Assembly: GCA_900450595.1 (NCBI GenBank)
Contig: UGGS01000001.1
Span: 868,001-932,000 of the forward strand
Reading direction: 5' to 3'
Source: [Flavobacterium] thermophilum
GTDB lineage: Bacteria > Bacillota > Bacilli > Bacillales > Anoxybacillaceae
Length of the DNA: 64,000 nt
Position numbers and translations under genes: made by a program. Shown here in pieces: positions 15,542 to 23,727 of this stretch. Under the pieces are notes generated by a model, which searched no databases, was not told the origin of the DNA, and saw only the letters and a list, made by a program, of their open reading frames with translations. Positions within the stretch are counted from its first letter, which is position 1. The number at the start of each line of letters is the position of its first letter.

Positions 15542-15566
15542 CCACCCCCTTTCGTTCAGGGAGTGG
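15542..15566 (-). promoter_or_regulatory. Hairpin that sequesters the toxin ribosome-binding site
   Basis: Minus-strand CCACTCCCT pairs with AGGGGGTGG (one G-U pair) across the loop GAACGAA; the 3' arm is the toxin Shine-Dalgarno sequence. Confidence 0.6.
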
Positions 15567-15601
15567 CCACTGCCCACCCTGCATTTGGCTGTGCATGTTT
15601 C

Positions 15602-15643
15602 ATTATACCATCAAATCAAACAAATGCGAATATACATTCGCAT
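15602..15643 (-). promoter_or_regulatory. Toxin promoter with a LexA-like palindrome
   Basis: Extended -10 TGGTATAAT at 15602-15610 (minus). The -35 region, which is poor, is covered by the perfect palindrome ATGCGAAT-ATAC-ATTCGCAT (plus strand, 15624-15643). Its core CGAATATACATTCG resembles the Bacillus LexA box CGAAC-RNRY-GTTCG with one change per half-site. Confidence 0.5.
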
Positions 15644-15883
15644 CCTCGTTGAAAATTAGGAATGTTTCCCTATCCATGGAGGAAACGCCTCTTTTCTCGC
15701 TGCTTCCACAGCAGCTCCTATAACCGCTGAAACTCCGGCGTTTTCATCAGACATTCGAAAAACTGTTGTTTCGCTTGTCGATATTCTTTTCAACACAAAC
15801 CCGTTCTGCCCCTTCTCCGCATGAAATTCATTTGTATAAAATCCGCGTTTTTCCGAATAATGACCATAGACAAATCTCGCTGT
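15644..15883. other. Spacer between the toxin promoter and the yjdF remnant
   Basis: No convincing gene. A minus-strand frame ending at 15656 (reading SDENAGVSAVIGAAVEAARK) has protein-like composition but no start signal and no family I recognise; it could be a further gene remnant. Confidence 0.3.
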
Positions 15884-15900
15884 TCCAAGGAGGAAAAAAG

Positions 15901-16093
15901 GTGGAACAAGCAAGGCAAACCCGCATTCATGGGCTGTTGTTGCTGATCGTTGCCGCTGTATTCGTTTGGTCGGCCATTCGCCCAGCCAGCTACGCAATGG
16001 GATATGGTATGCACATTGATTGGGACACTGATTGCCCTATGGTTGCTCTCGAGTTGGCACGACCGGCAGCTTGCGTGGTTGAATGAGCGCTAA
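15901..16093 (+). pseudogene. yjdF (DUF2238) remnant with a large internal deletion
   Basis: A GTG start 9 nt after AAGGAGG opens a frame reading RIHGLLLLIVAAVFVWSAI, the first membrane helix of DUF2238 inner-membrane proteins. After codon ~33 the sequence jumps, one base out of frame, to WDMVCTLIGTLIALWLLSSW and HDRQLAWLNER, the last helix and tail of the same family. So about two thirds of the gene, some 120-140 codons, is missing and the junction is frameshifted. The in-frame stop is at 16084. Not functional. Confidence 0.7.
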
Positions 16094-16101
16094 ATCAAGA
16101 A

Positions 16102-16141
16102 AACAGCGGTTCCCCCTTTCAAAAGGGAGCCGCTGTTTTTA
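16102..16141. terminator. Bidirectional terminator
   Basis: Stem AACAGCGG..CCGCTGTT with an inner CCCTTT/AAAGGG, T-rich on both sides; serves the yjdF remnant and the convergent ykoS-like gene, whose stop codon it overlaps. Confidence 0.8.
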
Positions 16142-17809
16142 TTTCACCTTGTACAAGTAAATCGTCCACGCCGACTCATCGGACGTGAATACACGGTCCA
16201 ACACGAGCCCATTTTCCGCCGCGTTATCGATCGGAACCGCCGAGAAAATATAGCGGCCGCCCATTTTTTTCAACTGTTCTGTATTCAGCTGCAAGTTCTT
16301 CAGCCGCTTTTTCGAATGTTTTGTGAACATGTACCGTTTCCCAAGTTCCGCTGTAAAAATATAGCATCGCCCGCCCCATTCGTCAAAATATGTGCGGATC
16401 GTTTTGCTTTTTTCCAGTTCACGTTCAATGATTTTGCGGAACTCGTATTTATATGACAGCGGATAAAAGTTGTTGTACGTATCGAGCGTATAAAACCCGT
16501 TGTATTGCGCGATGGCGGGGTGAATGCCGATGCTGACGACGCGGTAATCGGCTACGGGAAGCCCGATGTATTCTTTGATTTCTTGGAACTGTTTTTCCGC
16601 GTAAAATTGCTTTACCGTCGGCTCATAGCGGAAGACGATTTCTTCGTTAATCAAAAACACGAAGATCACTTGAGCCGTTAGCAGCCGCTTCGCCCACCTT
16701 CTCCCGTTTTCGCTATATTGCCACATGATTTTCAACGCCAGCGCAAACTGCACATAAATGATCATCGGGCGCAAAAAATGAAAGCGGGCAAAGTTAAACG
16801 TGTCTAAAAAATGAAACCGCTCCGTAAGCGGCAGCCACCCTTTATAAAACCAAAAGGCATACCACGCCGACAGGGCGAAATTCAGTCCGAATAGGAAAAG
16901 AAATAACCGTTCTTGCTTCCACCGTTTTTTCACGAAAACGAGATACAACGCCACCAACCAGCTTGGCAAAATAAAAAACGTATGCTCGGTCATGACATGA
17001 TGGTGCCCGAGGAGAAAGTTTTTCCACGTCAAGCGGACGCAATGCCAAAACGTCAGGCGGGCATGGAAGTACTCATCCCGGCTTGTCGGCTCGTCTTCCC
17101 ATAAAAACGAGTAGACAAGCCGGTACTCGACAAGCAAATACAACAGCGTCATGTAAGCGATGGAAGTCAAAAAGCGGATGTTCCACCCCTTACCGCGCAG
17201 CACATCAGCGAGCCAGAGAACACCCATGGCGGCAAGAAAGAAAAAGAACCCGAGCACAAAATTGGAATAAAACGGGAGAATCGTAAGCGCGGCGTAATGT
17301 TTCCACTTCCCCTCGCCTTTTCGGATGCTCAAAAACGCCCAAAGCGCAAGCGGCATGCCCATCGTGCTTAACATCCCCGACGGCCAAAACAGTGTCAGCG
17401 CAAATGCGAGCGCCACGCCGATGCGGACGGCCATCCAGCGTGGATCAGTTAAAAAATGCGTCTTTAACAGCAAATACATACCCAAAAACGCCACGACCCT
17501 TGTGATCGTTTGGCTGAGCGCATACGCAGTCATCGTCGGAAATAACGCGTGCAGCCAGACGATGCCGGTCAGCTCCGAGCCGAGGGCGTTTCTTGACAAC
17601 TGGCCGTTAGCAATTTGCGGAATGTTCGCGTCAAGCGGCCCGGTGATTTTTCCACTTTCGGAGAGCACCTTATACCAAGCGATATTGGAATCCAAATTAT
17701 CGTGGACGCGAATATGGGCGTTCTCACCAAGGAGAAAGAGCGGGGACACGTAAAGGGCGATGACGCCAAGCGCCAATAGGAAAAACCGTCGTTCTCGCTG
17801 TTCGGTCAC
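16139..17809 (-). CDS. Large polytopic membrane protein (YkoS/DUF6044-like)
   Basis: About 556 residues with ten or more hydrophobic segments and a soluble C-terminal part of roughly 180 residues. The pattern (LYVSPLFLLGENAHIRVHDN near the N-terminus, a long loop after the first helix) fits the YkoS/DUF6044 group, which resembles polyprenyl-linked-sugar glycosyltransferases of GT-C type. Substrate unknown. Several GTG codons compete as start: AGGAG lies 10 nt before GTG 17809 and 1 or 4 nt before those at 17818 and 17815, so the start is uncertain. Single-gene transcript. Confidence 0.6.
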   Translation of the reverse strand: MTEQRERRFFLLALGVIALYVSPLFLLGENAHIRVHDNLDSNIAWYKVLSESGKITGPLDANIPQIANGQLSRNALGSELTGIVWLHALFPTMTAYALSQTITRVVAFLGMYLLLKTHFLTDPRWMAVRIGVALAFALTLFWPSGMLSTMGMPLALWAFLSIRKGEGKWKHYAALTILPFYSNFVLGFFFFLAAMGVLWLADVLRGKGWNIRFLTSIAYMTLLYLLVEYRLVYSFLWEDEPTSRDEYFHARLTFWHCVRLTWKNFLLGHHHVMTEHTFFILPSWLVALYLVFVKKRWKQERLFLFLFGLNFALSAWYAFWFYKGWLPLTERFHFLDTFNFARFHFLRPMIIYVQFALALKIMWQYSENGRRWAKRLLTAQVIFVFLINEEIVFRYEPTVKQFYAEKQFQEIKEYIGLPVADYRVVSIGIHPAIAQYNGFYTLDTYNNFYPLSYKYEFRKIIERELEKSKTIRTYFDEWGGRCYIFTAELGKRYMFTKHSKKRLKNLQLNTEQLKKMGGRYIFSAVPIDNAAENGLVLDRVFTSDESAWTIYLYKVK

Positions 17810-17888
17810 CGGCACCACGCTCCTATTTCCGAGTTTCTATTGGATACCATGCACTATGAGGAGAAAATTATTCCTAAGAGGGGATTTT

Positions 17889-17975
17889 ATGAAGGGGGCT
17901 GTATCCTTCTTTATCTCCTCTTTTATTTGCATATTTCCCGCTTTCTCTATGCACACCTATCTTAAAATCATCTAG
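17889..17975 (+). CDS. Possible 28-residue membrane peptide
   Basis: Short frame beginning MKGAVSFFISSFICIFPAF, hydrophobic throughout, with AAGAGGGG 5 nt before the ATG. AT-rich compared with neighbours. No clear promoter or terminator, so this may be chance. Confidence 0.25.
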   Translation: MKGAVSFFISSFICIFPAFSMHTYLKII

Positions 17976-18023
17976 ACAATGTGATGAAGAACTTTTCTAT
18001 TACAGGTAGAGGAGAAATAATAC

Positions 18024-18059
18024 AAAAAACAGCGGCCTCTCTCTTACAAAGCCGCTGTT
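18024..18059 (-). terminator. Terminator downstream of the symporter remnant and pcp
   Basis: Stem AACAGCGGC / GCCGCTGTT, followed by six T on the minus strand. Confidence 0.75.
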
Positions 18060-18361
18060 GACGATCTTCTTTTCTTCTTCTTCGCCCTTGATTTTTCCTT
18101 TAATCCGATCCTATGATGATCCTCCTCATTCATCCGGCTGAAAATCGCGGCGAGGATCGATCCGGATCTGTTGTGCCACACACTGAAAATGGCGCTTGGA
18201 ACAACCGTCAAGGGTGAAAAGTTGGCTGTGGCGATCGCTACGCCCAATCTGGAGTTTTGCATTCCTACTTCCATGTCGACTGGCTTTTGTTTGGTGAAAC
18301 TCATGGCGAGCAGACGGGAGAGGCTGAAGGCAAAGGCAACTGGACGAATCCTCCTTAACAA
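18044..18361 (-). pseudogene. C-terminal fragment of a bile acid:sodium symporter family protein
   Basis: The frame contains MEVGMQNSRLGVAIATANFS, then PLTVVPSAIFSVWHNRSGS, a close match to the conserved last helices of SBF-type transporters (YocS group). Only about 85 of ~320 residues remain, with no promoter or start signal, and its upstream end runs into the pcp stop codon. It is a remnant left by deletion. Confidence 0.65.
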
Positions 18362-19002
18362 ATTTGCCCGCCAACCGCTTGGATATCTTCTTCACGTTCG
18401 ATCGCCACGTCAATGGCAAGGCGCAGCCCTTCCACGATCGTTTCTAATGCCATGCTGGGCTGCCCGGGATGCCGGGCGGCTTGTTCCGGCAAATACGGAA
18501 TATGGATAAATCCGCCGCGAATGGGCTTCTTCGATTGGGTGATGTAATGCATCAATCCATAAAACACATGGTTGCAGACGAACGTTCCCGCTGTATAAGA
18601 GACAGAGGCTGGTATGCCGTGACGCCTCAACGCCTCGACAATCGCTTTGACCGGCAAGGTTGACCAATAGCCGACAGGCCCGCCTGGAACAACAGGTTCG
18701 TCAATCGGCTGCTGGCCTTCGTTGTCGGGAATGCGGGCATCATTGATGTTCACCGCCACTCTTTCAACAGAAATATCCGCTCTCCCTCCTGCCTGTCCGA
18801 CGCAAATTACCACATCGGGATCCACTTGCATGATTGCGTCATGCAAGATGACTAATGATTTGCCAAATACGGTTGGAATCTCCCGAACTTCAACGATATA
18901 CCGATCAGTTTTCCATCCGGCTGCTTGCTTGACCGCCTCCAGCGACGGATTCACCGTTTCTCCTCCAAACGGATCAAATCCGGTCACGAGCACTTTTTTC
19001 AT
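18355..19002 (-). CDS. pcp: Pyrrolidone-carboxylate peptidase (pyroglutamyl peptidase I)
   Basis: Removes N-terminal pyroglutamate from peptides in the cytoplasm. 215 residues, the normal length. The catalytic triad is visible: Glu80 (ISVERVAVN), Cys143 (GTFVCNHVFY) and His167 (GFIHIPYLP). The start at 19002 has GGAG 5 nt upstream. The frame stays open without a stop into an upstream DUF969 fragment, so a fused protein of over 320 residues is possible in principle, but the internal ribosome-binding site supports independent translation. Confidence 0.92.
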   Translation of the reverse strand: MKKVLVTGFDPFGGETVNPSLEAVKQAAGWKTDRYIVEVREIPTVFGKSLVILHDAIMQVDPDVVICVGQAGGRADISVERVAVNINDARIPDNEGQQPIDEPVVPGGPVGYWSTLPVKAIVEALRRHGIPASVSYTAGTFVCNHVFYGLMHYITQSKKPIRGGFIHIPYLPEQAARHPGQPSMALETIVEGLRLAIDVAIEREEDIQAVGGQIC

Positions 19003-19326
19003 CGCATCTCCATCCCTTTTTGATGATGAAATTTTTAAATAGACCGTCAAGATTCTCCCTGTTGTCGCCGCCTTGATTTTCGCCACGACACTCTCCGCCT
19101 GTTCCCGCAGCCCAAAGCGTTCCAAAAGGCCGATGACGGGTAATGTAGCAATAAACACCGCCATATACCGGTTGGTCGTAAACGCCGTTCCAAACTGTTC
19201 AATAATGTCATACAGCGATTGATGAGCGAGCAGTCCTGTCGCCAATCCAGCCGCTGTCACGACAAGAAGCGGATTAATGCGAACAATGAAGCCGATGATG
19301 ACGATCAACACGCCAATGAGCACCAT
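19003..19326 (-). pseudogene. Truncated DUF969 (5-oxoproline permease-type) gene fused in frame to pcp
   Basis: From an ATG with GGAGAGGAG 9 nt upstream, the first ~95 residues (MVLIGVLIVIIGFIVRINPL...) match the N-terminal half of DUF969 membrane proteins, which pair with DUF979 and usually precede pcp in Bacillaceae. The rest of DUF969 and all of DUF979 are missing, and the frame runs straight into the pcp leader. Probably a deletion scar. It keeps the promoter at 19467 that now drives pcp. Confidence 0.7.
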
Positions 19327-19423
19327 ATTTCTCTTCTCCTCTCCAAACATCGTATTGACATTGTGGTTCATTCATCTCGCTTCCTTATTTCTTCACTAGC
19401 TTTTTCTTCCCCCTTTCTTTCGG

Positions 19424-19444
19424 TTGTTCCGTATTTCGGAACAA
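19424..19444 (-). promoter_or_regulatory. Palindromic operator, IclR-type in appearance
   Basis: Perfect palindrome TTGTTCCG-TATTT-CGGAACAA, 8-bp arms, about 20-40 bp downstream of the predicted start site, a position suited to a repressor. TTCCG/CGGAA half-sites are typical of IclR-family regulators; B. subtilis KipR, which controls 5-oxoproline genes, is of that family (inference). Confidence 0.5.
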
Positions 19445-19466
19445 TCATTCCAATTTCATCATTTTC

Positions 19467-19496
19467 ATTATATAATTAAGAAAAATCGAAAATCAA
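19467..19496 (-). promoter_or_regulatory. Promoter of the DUF969 remnant and pcp
   Basis: TTGATT, 18-bp spacer, TATAAT on the minus strand. Confidence 0.6.
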
Positions 19497-19564
19497 TCAA
19501 TATTTGGGGGAATTTGTCCTCTCTCAACAATGCCGCCGCAGCAACTGAACCGAGCCCCTTTTTA

Positions 19565-19593
19565 TTGCATCCCCTTCCTCTATTTTGTATCAT
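19565..19593 (+). promoter_or_regulatory. Promoter of the molybdopterin oxidoreductase gene
   Basis: TTGCAT, 17-bp spacer, TATCAT, 41 bp before the start codon. Confidence 0.5.
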
Positions 19594-19634
19594 GAATAAT
19601 TAAGAGAAATTTAGCAGAAAAAGGAGTGCCTCCC

Positions 19635-20249
19635 ATGACCAAACAACTTCCTCCCGGCCAATTCGAAACGGAAAAATGGCCGATTTTGCATGAAGGCGAT
19701 GTGTACCAGTTTGATGAAGCGGCGTGGAATTTCCGATTGTTCGGCGATGTGAAAGAGGAAGTGACGCTGTCGTATCAGGAAGTGATGCGGCTGCCGAAGA
19801 CGATTTCGACCGTGGATATGCACTGCGTGACGACGTGGTCGAAATTTGACACGACGTTTGAAGGCATCGCTTTCCGCGAGTTTTTGCGCTTCGTCGATCT
19901 CGATCCCGATGTGAAATATGTGAAAATTTACGGCTACTTAAACGGCGACCGGTTCGGCTATTCGGCAAACTTGCCGCTTGACGCGCTGATGGGCGACGAT
20001 GCCTTGTTTGTTTATCGGTGGAAAGACAAGCATCACGACTGGCAGGACATCTCGCCGAAGCACGGCTATCCGCTCCGGTTCATCCCGCCGGCGACATTTT
20101 ATTTATGGAAAGGGGCGAAATGGGCGTCCGGCATCCGCTTTATGAAAGAAGATGAGCCAGGCTATTGGGAGGAGCGCGGCTATTCGATGACCGCCAATCC
20201 GTTTAAAGAAGAGCGGTTTGCCGAGTGGGTGCCGCGGATTCGCTTTTGA
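19635..20249 (+). CDS. Sulfite-oxidase-like molybdopterin oxidoreductase (YuiH type)
   Basis: 204 residues, a single oxidoreductase molybdopterin-binding domain. The Mo-ligating cysteine is Cys64 in TVDMHCVTTWSK; other family features are the NGDRFGYSANLPLDAL segment and the C-terminal GYPLRFIPPATFYLWKGAKW. No signal peptide or heme domain is present, so it is the short cytoplasmic form. Substrate unknown. AGGAG lies 8 nt before the ATG. It has its own promoter and terminator. Confidence 0.85.
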   Translation: MTKQLPPGQFETEKWPILHEGDVYQFDEAAWNFRLFGDVKEEVTLSYQEVMRLPKTISTVDMHCVTTWSKFDTTFEGIAFREFLRFVDLDPDVKYVKIYGYLNGDRFGYSANLPLDALMGDDALFVYRWKDKHHDWQDISPKHGYPLRFIPPATFYLWKGAKWASGIRFMKEDEPGYWEERGYSMTANPFKEERFAEWVPRIRF

Positions 20250-20257
20250 CAAACGCA

Positions 20258-20287
20258 AAAAAGCGAGGGAAAAACCCTCGCTTTTTG
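20258..20287. terminator. Bidirectional terminator
   Basis: AAAAAGCGAGGG, 5-nt loop, CCCTCGCTTTTT; shared by the oxidoreductase gene and the convergent ribU. Confidence 0.9.
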
Positions 20288-20291
20288 TTCC

Positions 20292-20876
20292 TCAAGCGGC
20301 TTGGCGAGATGCCGCCTGTTTGTCAAGCCAAGCACGAAGACGCCAAAAGAGAAGCTGAAATACGATGGCCGCCATCGCTCCTTTGACGGCGTTAAACGGC
20401 AAAATCGCCGATACCACCAACGCCTTCGCTTCCGGTGCGCTCATCTGCGGAGCGCCGAGGAAAAGCGTATACGCCGGCAAAAAGACGTAGTAGTTGAGCA
20501 CGCTCATGACGAGCGCCATCGTCACTGTTCCCGCCGCCAGCCCCAGCAGCAAGCCTTTTTTCGATGCGGCTTTCCGATAAATATAGGAAACCGGCAAAAG
20601 GAACGCCACCCCGGCAGTGAAGTTGGCGATCTGGCCGACCGGAACGCCGGTCGCGCTGCCGACGAACACGTAGTTCAGCACGTTTTTCAATAGTTCGACC
20701 GCCACACCGGCGAGCGGGCCGTACAACAAGGCGGCGATGAGCGCCGGGATGTCGCTGAAGTCGACAAGCAAAAAGTTCGGAAACGGCGGCAGCGGAAAGT
20801 TGAGCATCATCAGCACATGCGCCATGGCGCCCAACACTCCGATGCCGACAAAGGCGCGGATGGAAATGCGTTTCAT
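20292..20876 (-). CDS. ribU: Riboflavin ECF transporter S component
   Basis: Membrane protein of 194 residues with about six helices that binds riboflavin and works with the shared EcfT-EcfAA' module. The N-terminal stretch ending in FPNFLLVDFSDIPALIAALL and the ANFTAGVAFLLP segment are typical of RibU. The start is set by GGGGAGGAG 9 nt upstream. The FMN riboswitch and its terminator lie directly upstream, which strongly supports the substrate assignment and predicts repression when FMN is plentiful. Confidence 0.92.
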   Translation of the reverse strand: MKRISIRAFVGIGVLGAMAHVLMMLNFPLPPFPNFLLVDFSDIPALIAALLYGPLAGVAVELLKNVLNYVFVGSATGVPVGQIANFTAGVAFLLPVSYIYRKAASKKGLLLGLAAGTVTMALVMSVLNYYVFLPAYTLFLGAPQMSAPEAKALVVSAILPFNAVKGAMAAIVFQLLFWRLRAWLDKQAASRQAA

Positions 20877-20940
20877 GCTTGTTCTCCTCCCCTTCTCGTG
20901 ATTCATCCTCACAAGAAGAAGGCTGCCGCTGCGAGCGCCA

Positions 20941-20977
20941 ACAAAAACTCCCTTAAACCGAACAAGGCTTAAGGGAG
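20941..20977 (-). terminator. Riboswitch-controlled terminator of ribU
   Basis: Stem CTCCCTTAA / TTAAGGGAG followed by TTTTTG on the minus strand, between the FMN aptamer and ribU. Confidence 0.85.
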
Positions 20978-21036
20978 AAAAAGGGTGTGCGCAACTAGAC
21001 GTTCGCATGCGCCAAAACGAACGCCGGCAAACCTTC

Positions 21037-21161
21037 ATCTTCTCCCATCCAGACTATACTGTCGGCTCCGGACTTGCACCGGATCCTGCCTTGCGGCTCG
21101 CGGGCTGAGAGGCGAAGCGCCTCATCACCGCCGGTCGGGAATTTCACCCTGCCCCGAAGAT
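21037..21161 (-). promoter_or_regulatory. FMN riboswitch (RFN element)
   Basis: Minus strand contains the conserved RFN segments CGGGGCAGGGTGAAATTCCC, GACCGGCGGT, CCGGTGCAAGTCCGGAGCCG and GACAGTATAGTCTGGATGGG in the right order. It controls ribU through the terminator at 20941-20977. Confidence 0.97.
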
Positions 21162-21197
21162 GAATCGTTTTTCATTTTTAATTATTCTGATGGGTTT

Positions 21198-21226
21198 AGC
21201 ATACAATACTGTTTTCAATTTGTCTA
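21198..21226 (-). promoter_or_regulatory. Promoter of the FMN riboswitch-ribU transcript
   Basis: TAGACA, 17-bp spacer, TATGCT on the minus strand, about 30 bp before the aptamer. Confidence 0.5.
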
Positions 21227-21247
21227 TGTTTTTTGCTCACAGCTTGA

Positions 21248-21646
21248 TTATTCCCGCATCGAAAGCGAATCTCCCGGTTCAAGCACCGGTGGGGCGACTT
21301 GAACCAAATCGGCGTATTTCAATCCCGTCCCCGTGTTGAGCACGACGACCGTCTCCCCGTCGCGAATCCAGCCGCTCTCGCGCAATTTTCGGACCGCCGC
21401 AAACGCCGCCGCTCCTTCCGGGCAAACGAACGCCCCTTCGAGCTCCGCCACCGTCCGCTTCTCGGCCAAAATCGCCTCATCGCCAATGGTTTGACGCCCA
21501 ATTCCTTCGCTTTCGAAATCCCAACCGCCTCGCCGGCCGCGGAAAACTCGTGCGCCGCATGGCGCTCCCTCTTTCCCTGTTGGAGATCGCATATGATAAA
21601 ATAAACACGGAACCGCTCCGCTGCATTGGAGAAGCGATTCGCGCAT
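21248..21646 (-). pseudogene. C-terminal fragment of a threonine synthase-like PLP enzyme
   Basis: About 70 residues from ILAEKRTVAELEGAFVCPEG through LNTGTGLKYADL match the end of threonine synthases (fold type II PLP enzymes). The upstream part is out of frame (a piece reading ISKAKELGVKPLA lies in another frame), and the PLP-lysine domain is absent. No promoter or start signal. Remnant. Confidence 0.65.
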
Positions 21647-21682
21647 TCACCCAACACTCATACATAAAAAGGAGATGAACAA

Positions 21683-22918
21683 ATGAAACAAGAATTGATC
21701 GAACGCTTCATCCGCTACGCCAAAGTGAATACCCAGTCCGATCCAGAAAGCAGCACATGCCCGTCGACTCAAGGGCAATGGGAGCTGGCGAGAATGCTCG
21801 TCGAAGAGCTGAAGTCGATCGGCATGGAAGACGTCACAGTCGACGAAAACGGCTACGTCATGGCGACGCTGCCGGCCAATACGGACAAAAACGTGCCCGT
21901 GATCGGCTTTTTGGCTCATATGGACACCGCTCCGGAGTTTACGGGAGCCAACGTCAACCCGCAAATCATCGAACAGTACGACGGCGGCGACATCGTGTTG
22001 AACAAAGAACAAGGCATCATCTTGTCGCCAAACGATTTCCCGGAGCTCGCCGGCTACAAAGGGCATACACTGATTACAACCGATGGGACGACGCTGCTTG
22101 GCGCCGATGATAAAGCCGGAATCGCCGAAATTATGACCGCGATGAACTATCTCATCCAACACCCGGAGATCAAGCACGGCAAAGTGCGCGTCGCCTTTAC
22201 CCCGGATGAGGAAATCGGCCGCGGACCGCACAAATTTGACGTTGCCAAATTCGGCGCCCAATTTGCCTATACGGTCGACGGCGGGCCGCTTGGCGAATTG
22301 GAATACGAAAGCTTTAACGCCGCGGAAGCAAAAATGACGATCAAAGGAAAAAACGTCCACCCAGGCACGGCAAAAGGAAAAATGATCAACTCAATCAAAA
22401 TCGCCATGGAGTTCCAACAGCAACTGCCAGCCGATGAGGCGCCGGAACATACCGAAGGATACGAAGGGTTTTACCATTTGCTTTCATTCCAAGGGAGTGT
22501 AGAGGAGACGAAACTTCACTACATTATCCGCGACTTCGACCGTGAACAGTTCGAGGCTCGCAAAGCGAAAATGAACGAGATCGCCGCTTCGCTTGCACAA
22601 AAATATGGAAACGACCGAATCACGCTCGAAATCAACGACCAATATTACAACATGCGCGAAAAAATCGAGCCGGTGCGCCACATTGTGGACATCGCCCACG
22701 AAGCGATGACGAACTTGGGCATTGAACCGAAAGTGAAACCGATCCGCGGCGGCACGGACGGGTCGCAGCTCTCCTACATGGGGCTGCCGACGCCGAACCT
22801 TTTTGCCGGCGGCGAAAACTTCCACGGCCGCTACGAATACATTTCCGCCGATACAATGGTGAAATCGGCCGAAGTGATCGTGGAGATCATCAAGCTGTTC
22901 GAGCAAAAAGCATCTTGA
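21683..22918 (+). CDS. pepT: Peptidase T (tripeptide aminopeptidase)
   Basis: Zinc aminopeptidase of the M20 family, 411 residues, that removes the N-terminal residue of tripeptides in the cytoplasm. Metal-binding and catalytic motifs are visible: [12 protein letters not shown] (His and catalytic Asp), LLGADDKAG (bridging Asp), [10 protein letters not shown] (catalytic Glu), YTVDGG and the final His in [16 protein letters not shown] lies 8 nt before the ATG. Single gene ended by a strong terminator. Confidence 0.95.
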   Translation: MKQELIERFIRYAKVNTQSDPESSTCPSTQGQWELARMLVEELKSIGMEDVTVDENGYVMATLPANTDKNVPVIGFLAHMDTAPEFTGANVNPQIIEQYDGGDIVLNKEQGIILSPNDFPELAGYKGHTLITTDGTTLLGADDKAGIAEIMTAMNYLIQHPEIKHGKVRVAFTPDEEIGRGPHKFDVAKFGAQFAYTVDGGPLGELEYESFNAAEAKMTIKGKNVHPGTAKGKMINSIKIAMEFQQQLPADEAPEHTEGYEGFYHLLSFQGSVEETKLHYIIRDFDREQFEARKAKMNEIAASLAQKYGNDRITLEINDQYYNMREKIEPVRHIVDIAHEAMTNLGIEPKVKPIRGGTDGSQLSYMGLPTPNLFAGGENFHGRYEYISADTMVKSAEVIVEIIKLFEQKAS

Positions 22919-22999
22919 TCTACGGAAAACCTTTCTTGAACGATCTTTTTTCGATCGTCCAAGCACAAGCGGCTGCAAGCCCGCCCGTTAGGAGTAAAG

Positions 23000-23035
23000 A
23001 AAAGGTGTCCCGAGTCTTTTGGGGACACCTTTTTC
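23000..23035. terminator. Bidirectional terminator
   Basis: AAAGGTGTCCC, 9-nt loop, GGGGACACCTTTTT; between pepT and the convergent osmC-like gene. Confidence 0.85.
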
Positions 23036-23106
23036 ATTTTTCATCGTTTTGCCATTCCGTGCTATGCCACGCGAAACAAACATGAACGCCACGTTCTTTT
23101 CTTTGG

Positions 23107-23532
23107 TTAGATCGTCTCCTTCCCGCGCACGCCGTTGATCGAATAGCTCGCCGTAATGGCGGCATTTAACGAATGGGAAACGGAACAATATTTTTCTTTT
23201 GACAACCGAATGGCGCGGGCGACTTTGTCTTCCGGCAAATCGCCTTCGAGCGCATAATGAATATGAATGTCGGTAAACCGCTTCGGGTGGTCATCGGCGC
23301 GCGTTCCTTCGACTTCCATCGAAAACGCGCGGACGTCAAGCCGCATTTTCCGCAAGATCAAAACGATGTCAATGCCGGTGCAGCCGGCTAAGGCGTGAAG
23401 CAAAAGCTCCATCGGCCGGGCGCCTGAATCGTTGCCGCCGACGTCTTTCGCGGCGTCGATCGGAATGGTGACGCCGGAAGCGCTTTGGCCGCTGAATGAC
23501 ATGTTTCCGTTCCACGTGACGGTCGTTTTCAT
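23107..23532 (-). CDS. OsmC/Ohr-family protein (YhfA-like)
   Basis: 141 residues. The two conserved cysteines of the family are Cys51 (HALAGCTGID) and Cys116 (KEKYCSVSHS), which in OsmC/Ohr proteins form the peroxidatic pair that reduces organic hydroperoxides. The overall sequence is closer to the YhfA subgroup, whose role is not settled. The ATG at 23532 has AGGAG 8 nt upstream; a GTG one codon earlier is less well spaced. Confidence 0.85.
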   Translation of the reverse strand: MKTTVTWNGNMSFSGQSASGVTIPIDAAKDVGGNDSGARPMELLLHALAGCTGIDIVLILRKMRLDVRAFSMEVEGTRADDHPKRFTDIHIHYALEGDLPEDKVARAIRLSKEKYCSVSHSLNAAITASYSINGVRGKETI

Positions 23533-23727
23533 CACAGCCGCTCCTCTCTTCTCTGCGTTTGCTGCGGGACGAATGAACTCGTCCGTCCCTGCCTGCTTTT
23601 CAGTTTACCGGTTATCATGTAGAAATGCAAAACAACCGCTTTTCTTCATTTCCAGTCTACCGTTTTAACCGGCGCATGATAAAATAGAAACATGCACAAA
23701 CTTGTTGAGTAAAGGGTGTTTGATTCG

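Noticed and set aside
18355..19371. A genuine 338-residue membrane-Pcp fusion protein
   Set aside because: pcp has its own ribosome-binding site and normal length from 19002, and the upstream part is only half of DUF969; treated as a deletion scar, with fusion left as a finding.
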